In this document: in pieces, positions 25,722 through 37,720 of the stretch
Position numbering within the stretch: position 1 is the stretch's first letter
Layout: each line of letters starts with the position of its first letter
NCBI GenBank assembly: GCA_963920665.1
Contig: OY987273.1
Location: 6,388,501 to 6,452,500 of the forward strand
Length of the DNA: 64,000 bases
Origin: Straminergon stramineum
Lineage: Eukaryota; Streptophyta; Bryopsida; Hypnales; Calliergonaceae
Direction of reading: 5' to 3'
Notes under the pieces: model-generated
Databases searched by the model: none
What the model saw: only the letters and a program-made list of their open reading frames with translations
What the model was told of the DNA's origin: nothing
Translations under genes and position numbers: made by a program

Positions 25722-25989
25722 AGTGGCAAGGCACAAATTTTAATTCCGTATCTTGGAATCAAATTCAAAATGTGAAGACCAAATGAACAATGTCCAAATA
25801 TAATAAAAAATGAGTGCACAAAGCCTTGAAAATCAAGGCCCTCCCGTCCACTGAACTATACATTACCAAGCAAGGGACACAAAAATTGCAGCTCCTAGCC
25901 TTTGGAAATCTTAGCGTTTAGTTTTCAAGACTGCTCTCAAATGACTTCTTTCCTACAGTTATAGTCTCCCAAATTGGCCTGACCATTGC

Positions 25990-26232
25990 AGACCATTTTT
26001 GAATCCATAGAACGTACTATCCGCCATCGCCTGATTGCGCAGCGGATGGATGGTCCAGCGGATGGGCGGTCGGGCCCACGGGGGTCGGGCGGATGGACAA
26101 TGCGGACAAGCGGATGGAGTGACGTGTAGACACGCAGACGGACAGACGGATATTGCAGATGGGTGGACGGGAGGTCGAGCGGACAGGTGGTTTAAGGCGG
26201 ATGGGCGATTAGGCAAACAAGCGGGGTAGGTC
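25990..26232 (-). repeat. GC-rich island B, 5-prime of the hAT gene
   Basis: Degenerate repeats of GCGGATGG, GGGCGG, GCGGACA and CAGACGG fill about 200 bp beginning 270 bp upstream of the hAT start codon. The open frames here are low-complexity and not coding. Sharp edges against AT-rich DNA. Confidence 0.75.
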
Positions 26233-26649
26233 GTGTTCAATTGTTCAAATGTTCAATGCTTCAAGAGATGTAGGACAAAATAGGGATTTATGGATGGAAT
26301 GAGCCAATGAGGAGATTTTAGAAAATTATGGTTTTGTCAAAGGGTCATATAATTTAAAATTTCTAGATGAGCATGAAAAAAACATACTTCACAAAAAGTT
26401 GTCCTTCATAAATCACCATAGCATGAACTTAAAAGAAAGCAAAACAAATGATTAATTCAAGGCTATATATATATATTGATATTTTATATTTGGATATATA
26501 AAGAACTTCAAAATAAATCAAAATTCATCATGAGTACAATGAATTACTAGTAGTACTCAACCCTTATAACATTCAAGCCACACTCACCGGTATACTTCTA
26601 TACTATTAAACATTTAAATATAATAAAATAAGGAAAGCCTCTCTTATAC

Positions 26650-29600
26650 TTAAGAACCACTACCCTCTCCTAAATCGTGCGATGGCCCCTCCTTAGCCAA
26701 AAGTCTTGCACTCATTCGTCGAGTATTTGACCCAGGACTGTAGACAACACCTCCTCCGGATCTAACCTCCATATCCACCACTATAAATTGTCGTTTGGTT
26801 TTTGGAGAGTGGTCATCGTCATCGTCATCTTCTCTCTTCCATTTTGAGCTTCGCTTTGGAGACGAATCTACTTCTTCAACCTTCAAGGCCCTCAACGCAG
26901 CATCCACTCAATCTACGAACACATTGACCTGTTCGTCATCAATTTCGATGGGTAACCCTATTGGTCGAAAATCAGCCAATAGAAACCCCTTCCATTCAGC
27001 TATAATGTCACCTATCCTCTTGTCAAATGCCCTAGCTACCTCCACAAATGAATGCCCTATAGTTGTTTCCCCATCTATTTCAACAAGAGCATGAGCTTTG
27101 GCAGCTTCTTCCAACTTTGACAAGAAAAGGGCCCTACCAATCAAAGTGTGATTATAAGCCCCATATTGTTCATTGAACTCTTGAGCATGCTCCACCTCTA
27201 CCCAAGTTTTTTTGGGCCCTTTTTGCACTTCTTTGTCAGGAAACTGAAAAAACTTCTTGTGTTGCACACTCCAATGGCCCCCCATATTGCGACAAAACAA
27301 TTCACAAGCCTCGCCATCTTCAATACCCCGGGCCCGCAACTCCACCTCTCTGTTAACAGTCATCCACATGAAAGGATCCATTGGCTCTCCAGACTCCTCA
27401 TACAATCCATGTCGGCAATCAATTGAATCCCATGTGAGAGGTCGCCTCCAATGCGAGAAATTCTAGAACTGGTATGGCCCTTGATCAAGAGGAAGGGTCC
27501 ATCGGTTGTATTCATGGCCGGGGAGCATATCTTCCAAGATCCCAAGCATTTCATAGAATTGAGGGCTCAGAGGAGAACGACACTTGGCACAAACCGAACG
27601 AATGAGTGATGCTTTCACGATGCATGTCATGTGAAAAGTGTGGCGACATTGGCCCATGGTTAGGGCTCCTTTAGGGCCAAAAGGACCTTGGCAAAGGCTA
27701 CAATGACTCTTCAAGATTCCTGGGGTTCGATTGCAAGCATGCACTATTGTCTGATCTTTCTCCTTGATGTGCGCTGAAAGCGTATTGTAAGGGACCCACC
27801 CTTCCTCTACTTCCAAGTCCCAATCGATGTGTGCAACATTGTCCTTCTTTGCGTGGTTCAACCGCTCAAACATGTCATCCATGTCCCCCCAACATGTAAT
27901 TTGGATGGAACCCCTTGGATGTTCATCAAACACTTTCTTGAACCGAAGCAAAGAGGTCTCCACGGCATTGCATTCTTCATCCGACTTCATTGCCAATTTC
28001 ATAAACCCTTTCATTGCTCGAGATACTACAGAGGGTTTGTCTTGGAGTTTCTGTACCCATGCCAACCATCGAGACTCTAATCTGCTCTTCGGCATGCATT
28101 CCTCCATGCCCATGATTTTTTGAAATCGGTCCAACTCCACCTCAACAAGGATTTTCTCTTGAATTGCTTCATCTAATTTCAACTATAGCTCCTCCACCTC
28201 ATTGCCTTTCGTTTGTGTCGAAGCATCCTGCAATGTACGGGAAACATTAGGAATGATGGTCCGTACTGCTTGTTCACATTTCTTGTCATTCCCAACCTCA
28301 TCCAAATTCAAGATGATGGACGTCTCCACCGCTTTTGCCTTCTCAAAAGGAAGAGAGAGTTGATCGCTCTCTTGACTTTCTTGCACAAATGGAATGATCA
28401 CGGAGTCCATGGTAGGCCTACCCCTCTTCAACTTTTGTACTTTGAGCTCCAATTCTTCGATGTGCTTTCTTTGAACCACCTTGTTACAACGTTCCTGCTC
28501 CATGTTTTTCTACGACAGCTGCAGCTTCATTTCCAAGTCCTCACACTTCATCTTCAGCCAATGAATGTCTTCTTCAAAGGCCATCAAACTTTTTAAGTTC
28601 ATCACGCCACCTTCAAGAATTGGTGCCACTTTCTCAGTGAAATTGCAAAAAGCCAAGGCACCAATCAACAATTCAAGTGCCATTTTGGAAAATTCCTCTA
28701 CCACGTCCCTAACCCAAGGAGTAATTTCAGCTACCATTTGAGCTGAAGTTTTCAATCTATATGCGGTTTGCGAAATAGTATCCCAGCCACCTTTTCCTGT
28801 AGGTTGACTAGAACTGCTTGCCTCATTTTCAGGATTAGAATGAAGATGTTGTTCTACTAGTACTCGCCAATGACTACAACATTCTAACAACTTTTCCAAT
28901 TGATTGGCGGTGGGTATGGAACAAAGAATCTCCAATTGAGTCGAGCTTAAAGTTGCCAAATATGGATGCCCTCCAGTTCCTGCACTTAATATTTGTCTTG
29001 GGCTCAACCTTCGACTTGGGCTTACATTTTGATGTGGACTCAACATTCAAATTAGGCTCAATGTTTGGCTTCGCCTTGGCGTCGTTGGCAGTTGAGAAAT
29101 CGGAGTTGCATATTCGACCAAGCCTTCAAGAGCTTTACTATCTATGTAACCCTGAATTCTAGCATTGGTCCTTGCAAGTTGTTCCTCATTGACCTTTCCA
29201 TCTAGCGAAAAAGGTGACCCACGTTTTTCTACCAGTGTTTCCTTGTTTGCAGCAATGTCTACACCGCCTAAGGTTGTTTCATTCGTTGTAGTTTCCTTGC
29301 TTGGAGCCATGCTTTGTTCACCCAATGTTATCACATTCGGTGTGGATGTGAAGCACGTTGGAAGGGTTACAAAAACCTCTCCATCCACACCTCCCGAGGA
29401 GACATTGCTCACTTCCGTGCAAGGTTGTGCCACTTTTGCAGGCCTTAATTGTACTGCATCACCTAAAACCTTGGAGACCTTTGTTGTATGCGTTGTAGTA
29501 TTTTTTAATACTTTTGGGGTCTTCGTTGGTTCACTTGGTTCTGCCTAAGAATCGTACAGATCAGGAATGTCTTTTTGATTGGGTTGCAGTAAAAGTGGAG

Positions 29601-30042
29601 AATCCACCTTGGATGGATAAGTGCTCCAATCTACCTTGTGATTTAAAATGAGTTCTGCATACACCATGGACGCCAAACTGTAATTTATGCATCCCTTACT
29701 CCTTGGCTTGTCCCCAAATAGTGTCCGCCACACCTCCTCCGATCGATGCACAAAATGCTTATTGTTGCAATTACAAGGCTTACAACAAAAACCATGTGTA
29801 TGCACCATGTGGCAATCCCGAGGCCACAACTTGTCAATGTGGTACATTTTAATATACTTCTTGCATGTTTTGAAGGTCCAATATTCCCCTTCCTCCTCTT
29901 CCCAACCGCTCTCCGCTTTGATGTTCGGGTCATCTAAAATCTCATAGTGAAGCCCATGAGGGGCCCCCTTCGCTTTAGTCCCTTTCTTTTTTTCACCTCC
30001 TGAAGTCCTCCCGTTGTTGGTAGGAACACCTTGATCAGCCAT
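26650..30042 (-). pseudogene. RING-H2 / coiled-coil protein with N-terminal zinc domain, inactivated
   Basis: One minus-strand frame of 1,131 codons runs from ATG 30042 to TAA 26650. Residues about 45-150 hold a zinc-domain block, TCKKYIKMYHIDKLWPRDC followed by several Cys and HFVHRSEE, also present in the plus-strand gene at 34909. A Thr/Ser/Val-rich region follows, then a Lys/Glu coiled coil near residues 480-540. A RING-H2 lies near 775-820 (CSLC...CRHTFHMTC...CAKC). The C-terminal end has a basic-acidic patch resembling a nuclear localisation signal (KWKREDDDDDD). RING-H2 domains usually mediate E2-dependent ubiquitin transfer. Six internal stops (29545, 29047, 28510, 28183, 27463, 26908) are TAG or TGA, all C-to-T type; no frameshift. 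I do not recognise the whole protein. The hAT gene lies 0.9 kb downstream in the same orientation. Confidence 0.75.
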
Positions 30043-30284
30043 GATAGATGATTTGAATTTTTGAGCCCTTTGAAAAATAGTACTATGGCATGGGAGTACC
30101 ATAAGATGTATGTAAATAAGTAACAGCGTAAATTAGCAATAGTAACAAAAGCTCAAGGACCCCCACTCTCCACCCTGAAGGAGCAACTAACACATAAAGC
30201 AGCAGTAGCACATCCAACCTGGCGCCGAAGGAGAGTAGAAGTGAGAGCAAATGAGGAGGCTGTCCTCCCATGTACCTGTCTGCT

Positions 30285-30665
30285 ACCAAACCTAAAAAAC
30301 ATCCGCCCCGAAGCGGACCCAGACCTACCATCCGCCGCGGCGGACGTGGGGTGACCGTTGGGATTGGCGGATGGGCACCTGTCCGCCCGCTTCGGTGGCG
30401 GATAGGCAACTGTCCATCCGCTCCAAACCGCGACTGGACCTCCCGTCCGCCAATCGGAACTACGGGCCACTCCTGGACCATCCTGTTCGCTCAGGCCGTC
30501 CGCCATCCCCGACCAACCCCGCACCTGGCCGTTCGCTTAGACCGTCTGCTTAGGCCGTCCGCCATCGCCGACCAACACTGCACCTGGCCGTCCCCCGTTG
30601 CCGACCAACGACACCTAGCACTGTTCACCTCGCTTTGGAGCCCACCTGACATCAGTCCGCCGGCA
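30285..30665 (-). repeat. GC-rich island C, 5-prime of the RING gene
   Basis: Degenerate CCGTCCGCC, GGCGGAT and CCGACCAAC motifs over about 380 bp, beginning some 240 bp upstream of the RING-gene ATG. Open frames on both strands (for example Arg/Pro/Ser-rich ones) are composition artefacts. Confidence 0.75.
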
Positions 30666-31408
30666 GTCCTAAAGTATTGAATTCTGAGAAGGATAGATTC
30701 ATGTACAAAAAATACTCTTGAATTCTAGAAGTATCCAATGTAGTATTAATGTAAGAAAAGGTAATTCCAGATATTCCTTCCCACATTTAAACATGCTTTC
30801 CAAAGTCCAAACCCTATACCCTAAACCCTAAACCTTCAGTCTTAGCACATTATTTATTATTTTTTGTATTACAAAGAAAATGGTGTTGGCACCTCTTTTG
30901 GAATACATTTGATGTTTATAAGAGATTTAACCTTTTATAAATATTTGTTACTATTTAATGTCCAATATTTTCTTATATGGGTATTTTATAGTTATCTTCT
31001 ATAGTGGGTTGTGTTGTATACACTTACTAGGGGATTTATTGATAAGCGCCTCCCATCCCTCCTGTAAGTCTTGGTTTCCTTAGGATTATTTCTTTTTCTT
31101 TTAATTAGCCATTGGGTTTTTTTTACTTTGACACCATTATATGCAATATGGACCTTTTTCTTTTTTGATGGGTTTATATTCTTAATTAATTTCTAGCCAT
31201 GGACATTTGATTGAAATCATCTGGCTATTTCTTGATCATACGACAAGTTTTTACACTTGGTTGTAGGTCAAGAAATTATTAGAAGCTTCCATACTTAAGA
31301 TGGATTTTTTACACTTGTCAATTTGACTTGACTAGTGTCTTTTGCTTCATTGGTTGTCATAGGTTTGCCTGGCACATCATAGGGGGTACTATGCTAGTAC
31401 TGTGATGG
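30666..31408. other. AT-rich spacer
   Basis: Contains a short telomere-like CCCTAAACCCTAAACC stretch at about 30819-30834 and otherwise AT-rich DNA without recognisable features. Confidence 0.45.
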
Positions 31409-31780
31409 ATGACTACAAGTAAGGTCCTTAAAAAATCCTGGGATTATGGAGAGTTGATTTTTCCTAATTTGAGGGTTCCTTCTAGTACAAGTTTGATTGA
31501 CTTGGCTAATTTTTTATCCCTAGACACCAAGTCATTAATTCTTGGGGCCTATGGGTGGTTGGGATCCAAAGCACGTTTTCTTGGAGACCACGACATGGAC
31601 TTGACCTAACATTAATTAAACACTGCTATGGCCAATATATAAGGGATTGAAACTACCCTTGAGCCTTCACAATTTCATATTGTTGGCTTTTACAAGGTGT
31701 TGGAAGTGACTACGGTTGGTGGGAGTGAGGTCCAAGATGGCGTCTACACAGGTCATCTATGGAACACAATGTGTTAGGCT
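31409..31780 (+). pseudogene. Retroelement-like coding fragment
   Basis: A plus-strand frame of about 120 codons shows ordered coding-like sequence (GAYGWLGSKARFLGDHDMDL, then ETTLEPSQFHIVGFYKVLEV and a Gly/Thr-rich end). Internal stops at about 31607, 31613 and 31640 are TAA where CAA fits. It resembles gag-like proteins of plant retroelements in style; I cannot name the family. Both ends fade into non-coding sequence. Confidence 0.4.
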
Positions 31781-33959
31781 TTGATTTGTATTTTGTTGTT
31801 CATTTTCTTTTGTGTAGTTTTGAGCTTTGCTTGTTGATTTTTCTTTTGTGACTGCTATAACACGCTGTTGTAGGCTGAAGACACCTTGTCTACGACTTAC
31901 TAACATTCCGATATTTGGTTTGTCATGGGGACAAGTGAGGTCCACAACCTCTTTGGTTAAATCTTTCTGGCGGCTCTTTCCATAAGACCTTGGCAACAAA
32001 TTCTTTTGGGGGGTTCTAAATCACTTTGATATTACTTGATTTAGTTCCAAGCTTGAGTGGTCTTTAGCGATTTGATATTTTCTACCTATTGGTATTATAC
32101 CATAAAAAGATTTTGTCATGATCTTTATTTGGTTTTATGTACTTTAAACTTCTTTTCATGAGTTTATTGAGAAGATGTGGGGTTGATTTGATGGACATGA
32201 TAGTTGGATGGCTAAATATGAGTATTCTCTTTTGGCTTATTACTATTTTTTATTCTATGAGGTTCTTTTTTGGATTATGTTTGGTTTGTTATTTATAGGA
32301 AAGGCCCTATTTAGGGATGTCCCTCCCACCTACCCGGGTTGCCAAAAAAATCAGAATTATACAACCCTCACTTGTACATATTGAATTTATAACATTGCAC
32401 GAATTTTCAAAATTATTGATGCGATGTGTGAAATATGTTTTACCTATGAGACTATGATTCCTTTGCAGTTTGGAATGCAATCATGACAATATAATGCAAA
32501 TGTAGACCTTTCTTACTTTGTCATGTACTCATGTGAGTACGTTACTCAGGTAGGTTTCAACTTTTCTTAAGATTGAGCACCTCAATTATCACTTTATTAT
32601 GAGCCATTAAATAAATGTGGAACATTCAATTATAACTTGGAGTGTGTCTTCAATTTTTGTTGTCGAATGTATTCATAGTTTAGAACACCAATATGAAATT
32701 ATGAATATACTAAAAGAGATTATATTATCTCGTTATTCTATTATAACATTTATCGAATGTATGGGATGGTGCTAAAATGATTCAAGCATTTTAATCTAAT
32801 GTGAAATGTTGTAGACAAGATTAAAGTAAGCATTTATACAACAAAATGAATTGAAAATTCATATCATATACACTTTGACACTTATACCTATGTATACTTG
32901 TGTGCATCCTAAATTGTAAACCGATCATAAATTGATCACAACCCCAAAATATTAGAGCTTAGGTAATGTACAATGTGATTGACCTTCAAATATGATGAGT
33001 TTTCAATTACAAGAAATTAGAAATGGTCATACTTCAATGATTACAAGTGTGTTTCATCTCAAAACTTTTTTGCAAATGATTATATAGAAAGGTTCATAAT
33101 ATCATATCTTTTAAATTATAAATTTACAATATTGATTGAATTGCTTATGTTAATTTTGTAGTTATGTAGGCCTAGGATTTTCTAAAATCTGGAATCCCTA
33201 AAGCCTTCATGCTTTCTTTCCCATCAAATATCACTCAAAACTACCATTTCAAATGCAAAGAGACAAAAAAAATTTAAATTGATTTTTGGGCATATTTAAC
33301 CAAAGGAATTTATACTAGACTAGTATAAAAGTTAATTGAGTTATCTTGTCATCTTGAAAACTTTGAGTACATACATTGCGCATGGTATTTGCATTTAAAG
33401 TAAGCCCAAGAAATCATTTCTTCCATCTTGCTATACTAGATTGTTGGGCTTCTCATTTTCTTCACTTTAGATTTTTCACATTAATGAATTTCATTTTAGA
33501 ATATCTCGTGTTGAAAAATTTAACTCTTGAGTGAAGAATTTTGAACCAAAAATTTAGAAATAAATCATTTAATTGAGATCACATATCACAAGAGTCTCGT
33601 ATAAGAGTGTAGCCGTGTAGGGCCTTTGGGAGTTTAGGGATTCATTACTTTCCTTGAAAGGCATGAAAAAGAATAATAAATATTATAAATTGAACCACGA
33701 AGGCTTTTGTTACAATCTTAACATCGAATTTCTTTTGCTATTAGTCAAAAAGTATTGTTGACATCACAAACTTGTACAAAAGTACCAATGTAAAACAAAA
33801 TTTCTTTACACTTATTTGAATTCTTTATTTACAAGTCAAATGATTTTTTAAACAAGAGACTTTGGGATGTCACTTTTGATAGTTGTATCAATTTAAGACC
33901 TCATGACATAACATATTAAAAATAATTTCTCTACTTTTCTTAATTCACCATATAATGCA
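31781..33959. other. Central AT-rich region between the two gene arms
   Basis: No gene. About 33180-33420 resembles the left part of the TTAACC-terminus element (CACTCAAAACTACCATTTC block at about 33233). The two sets of oppositely oriented genes diverge from this stretch. Confidence 0.45.
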
Positions 33960-34500
33960 AGCTCTGCCCACTAAACCGTCCGTCCACCCATCTCCACATA
34001 GTTCAAAACACCTGTCCCACCCGTCCACTCATCCACCAATTCAGAAATTGAAAAACTCCTCCCTCTCTCCCTCCCTCCCTCCCACCTAGCTCTCCCCTCC
34101 CCTCCCACGCTTCTCTCCGTCCGCCCGACCGCCCGTCTGCCCAAGTAACAATTCCAAAATTGAAAAACACCTCCTTCCCGCGGTCCCACCCACCTCTGCC
34201 CTCTACCCTTCCTCTCCATCTGCCCATCTGCGCATCCGCAATCCCCGTCCGGAGTCGCCGTTCGTGCGTCCGCAGTCGCCGTCCGTAGTCCTTGTCTGCA
34301 CTCCCCATCCGTGCATCTACAGTCCCCGTCCGCATTTCTTGTCCGCGTCCACGCTTCTCCGTCCGCTTCTTGTCGGTGACTGTGTGATCCAGCGGACTGC
34401 GATTTCGGACCGCTTGATTTGCCCATCCACCTTCGTGCCATCCGATGCAAACGGCAGCGTCCACATACCCTAAAGTGCTGACCGCATAAATGGCGGTGCG
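33960..34500 (+). repeat. GC-rich island D, 5-prime of the zinc-domain gene
   Basis: Degenerate CCGTCCGTCC, GTCCGCCC, CCGTCTGCCC and CAGTCCCCGTCC repeats with a CCTCCCTCC tract over 540 bp, ending 410 bp upstream of ATG 34909. Apparent minus-strand open frames are repetitive Gly/Arg-rich artefacts. Confidence 0.75.
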
Positions 34501-34908
34501 GACGGCTCATTTCTTCACAATCATTTCCCTTCCAGAGTAGGTGATCCAATGCCTTTAGGAATATGCACGCCCTTTCCGACTTGGTGCGTGAACGATTGTG
34601 TTCGTATTAACTTATTTTATCACATATTGGTTTGAGTAATTAGGGGGTTGCCCCAACTTATAAGTCTTTAATTTTATGAACTTCATTTAGTGTTCTTAAT
34701 TACTTGAATCATGTTTGAGTTGATTAGGTTGTCAGAAACTGAAGGTGTTCAAGTTTACGGTTGATTTGGTTGTCAGTAACAGTAGGTGGAATTTGTTTTA
34801 ATCCAAATTCTTACTTTTCATTTGGTACATTTAGCCAAAGCAGGCGGAAATTGGATTTAAACTTTGTAATCCTTTCGGTTCATTATTAATTGAGGTTTGG
34901 AGGTTATC

Positions 34909-36006
34909 ATGTCGCGCGGAAGTGGTGGAGGTAGTAAGAAGGGGAAATCACAAGAGATCAATTGGAGAGATTTGGAAGACGTAACTTGCGTTGCGGAGAA
35001 GGGATGGGAAAAGGAGCCCAAGAAAATATGGGATTGCACAACATGCAAGAAGTACGTCAAAATGATGCACCTCTCCAAACTATGGCCACATGATTGCGCA
35101 AAGGTGCAAGTTCGTCGTTGAGAGGGACAAATGTCCACATGTAAGAGCGAACACTTTGTTTGTCGCTACGAGGAGATAACATCTGCATCAGGTTTACCAA
35201 GCTCCAAACCTAACGTCATGAACTATTCAAACATGGCTATGATTTGGGCGGAGATAGTACTCCATAAAGAAGTAGATTGGCGCACGGTTGCATGGCGCAA
35301 TGTCAGGAATTTAACTCGCGAGGAAGCCATAATTCCTACTAACTAGGTTGGACCAAGCGATTACATGCCGGAGTGGTCCAATCGAGGCTATGGAGGACTT
35401 CCTTTGGTCATCTTGAAGGATGCTGAAGATGATTGGTCAAATGAAGATGAAGATGATGATGATCCAACACCCGTGACATTTGGTGAGAGACACGAACGTC
35501 GAGAAGATCGGGAAGACATTGAGTACCAACAACAAATACAAGAGGCCATGCGTCGAAGCGTGGAAGACTGGGGTCGGCAACATGATGGGTCCTACTACCG
35601 TGACTATAATGCACGTGGATCTCAAGATGGGACAGGTGGTTTAGATTATGGTAACGCCCCCCAAGTTGGCTCTCAAAGTATAGGAGGAAGCCATGGACCG
35701 ACACACTACGGTCAATATGGTGGTTCTAGCTAAGGAGGCTCTCAATACTACTCTGGATCGACTACACATGGTTCATATGGGCATCAGGGAGGCCCTTATT
35801 ATGGCAGATCAAGTGAAAGAGGATCCTAGGAGAGTGCTCCAATTCCTCCTCCAACCTTTGGAGGTCCTTCTTATGGAAATGAATATGGACAAGGAGGTGC
35901 ATCAAGTGGATATGGTTACAACTATGGGGGTGGACCATATATTGGGGTACATCCTTCAGGCCCAAATGACAAGAAGGATTCCGATTCGGATTCGGATTCC
36001 GAGTGA
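34909..36006 (+). pseudogene. Zinc-domain protein with Gly/Tyr/Ser-rich tail, inactivated
   Basis: A single plus-strand frame of 366 codons from ATG 34909 to TGA 36006. Residues about 28-125 carry the block CTTCKKYVKMMHLSKLWPHDC (Cys43, Cys46, Cys63) and HFVCRYEE, which aligns with the N-terminus of the RING protein at 26650-30042. A very acidic patch and a charged helix follow (about 175-215). The rest is a low-complexity Gly/Tyr/Ser/Gln tail of about 130 residues, prion-like in composition, ending in alternating Asp-Ser and a final Glu. Four internal stops (TGA 35119, TAG 35344, TAA 35731, TAG 35827) are all explained by CGA, CAG or CAA. AATAAA lies 170 bp downstream. Function unknown; the tail composition suggests a phase-separating or RNA-binding role, which is inference. 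Confidence 0.7.
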
Positions 36007-36178
36007 AGTAGTTAAGTAGAGTATGGTATTCTAGTCATCTTATGTTTGTTTTACTGTATGGTTCACTCATTGTAATGTACATAGACGGTAGAGTGCGACA
36101 AATATAGCACAATGCTCTTGACGGGTTGTAATCACGTTTTTGTGATTTTGATACAAATACATTGTATTTTTATATTTT

Positions 36179-36184
36179 AATAAA
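36179..36184 (+). terminator. Polyadenylation-like AATAAA
   Basis: AATAAA in a T-rich context 173 bp after the stop codon of the zinc-domain gene. Confidence 0.4.
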
Positions 36185-37079
36185 GCGATATTTCTGTCAC
36201 GTAATTTGTAGGATTTAATACCATTGATGTATAACTATGGGTTAATGGGTATTTGTGAAAATGGAAAATGTATTGGACCACTTTCTATAATTTTCTCATT
36301 TCAATCATTCAATGTGAATAGGTGAATTGCAAATGCAAAGGATGTCCCAAATATACAATAGAGGTTTGTAGAATAGTGAGAACCACCATTTTAGTTTCAT
36401 TTGCTATTAGAAATTCAACCCTAAACCCTAGAAGTCTGAAGGCTTTTTTCCATCCAAGACCATTTAGTGATTTAGAATTGCCATTTCAATTACAAAGAAC
36501 TAGAAAATATAGGAACAATGTTTTTGGCATGTCAGATTGTACGATTTTGTACTATAGCAATTTATGAATGTGTAGAAGTAATTTCAAAAACTTAACCCAC
36601 ATAGATTGTAAGATATTTGGCTATTTGCATTCAAGGTGACTGAAACAAATGATTTTGCTATTTGCTTGGCTAGATTTTTGGCTTCTAATTATTGAAACAA
36701 TAAATATTTCCACTTGTGAGTACTATTTTATAATTTTATATGTTGAAGACTTCAAGAATTTAGATGAGAGCATGAGAATGTAGGAAGAAAAATTCCCCCA
36801 AAAGATGTTTAGTTTTTATTCATAAGAGAATTGATAAGTTGAGTATATTCAAGATAGATACTAGAACATTAATAATTTTAAGATAGAATTATGGAAACAT
36901 GAGAATCTCAACAGTGAGAGTATTTCAAACACGCAAATGTCACCGGCTATTCCTCTATAATTTTTTTTCATTTCCATGATAGATGATTTACTTGATTCTT
37001 ACTTTGGTTTGAAACTGAAATGTTGAATATGATACCTATGTTTGACTTAGAGATGTTCAAGAGAAATTAAAATCTCTGA
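36185..37079. other. AT-rich spacer with a diverged repeat
   Basis: About 36410-36680 resembles the left half of the TTAACC-terminus element (GCCATTTCAATTACAAAGA, then ATAGATTGTAAGATATTTGGC). No gene. Confidence 0.45.
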
Positions 37080-37545
37080 TTGTGCAATTCATCTCTTCCG
37101 TCCGCCTCGTTTCATCCGTCTGCCGTCACCAGACGGGCTGCTGCATCCACACCGTCTGATTCTGTGGACAGCCTGCCCTCCGTCCGATTGGACGAGTTCA
37201 TGGCGTCCGCGACAAGCTGGCCGTCGAATTTGGCGGACGCCAATCGTCCTGCTGATAGGACGACCGACTCGAGGCGGATGGATGACTGTCCGCACGGTCG
37301 GACGGCTGGCTCAGGGTGGACGGAAGACCATCCCCCGAATCGGACGGCCAAGACAAGGCGAACGGCCATCTCGAGGCGGTCGGAGTGTAGCCGAACGATC
37401 GAACGGCTGTGATGAGGTGGACGATCGGACGGTTGCGACGAGGCGGACGGAAGGCCGTCCGCATGATCGAACGGCCACGAGGAGGCGGACGGGGACGAGC
37501 CGTCCGCCCCGTATAAGAGGGGCGGATGGCCCATCCGCAATCACT
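37080..37545 (+). repeat. GC-rich island E, 5-prime of the kinase-like gene
   Basis: Degenerate GGACGG, CGTCCGC and GGCGGACG motifs in both orientations for about 460 bp, ending 175 bp before ATG 37721. Overlapping open frames on both strands are artefacts of the repeat. Confidence 0.75.
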
Positions 37546-37720
37546 TTTGCCTTGCCCCTTGCGTTTAGCAAGTGTGGAGTGAAGAGCTTGGTGGTTCATC
37601 CTCCATTGGTTCATCTCCTCGAGAAGGCGGAAGTCTTATTTGGGGGCCCCACTATAGCCATTTTTTGTAGCGAACTTCGAAGTTTTAGTTACAAATTTCG
37701 GGTATTAAAAATTTATCACG

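Noticed and set aside
30819..30834. Interstitial telomere array
   Set aside because: Only about two CCCTAAA units, too short to be more than chance or a minor remnant.
37089..37614. Several overlapping open frames of 80-165 codons in the GC-rich islands
   Set aside because: They arise on both strands from CGTCCG repeats, are Arg/Pro/Ser-rich and match no domain. The same applies at 26.0, 30.3, 34.0 and 41.3 kb.
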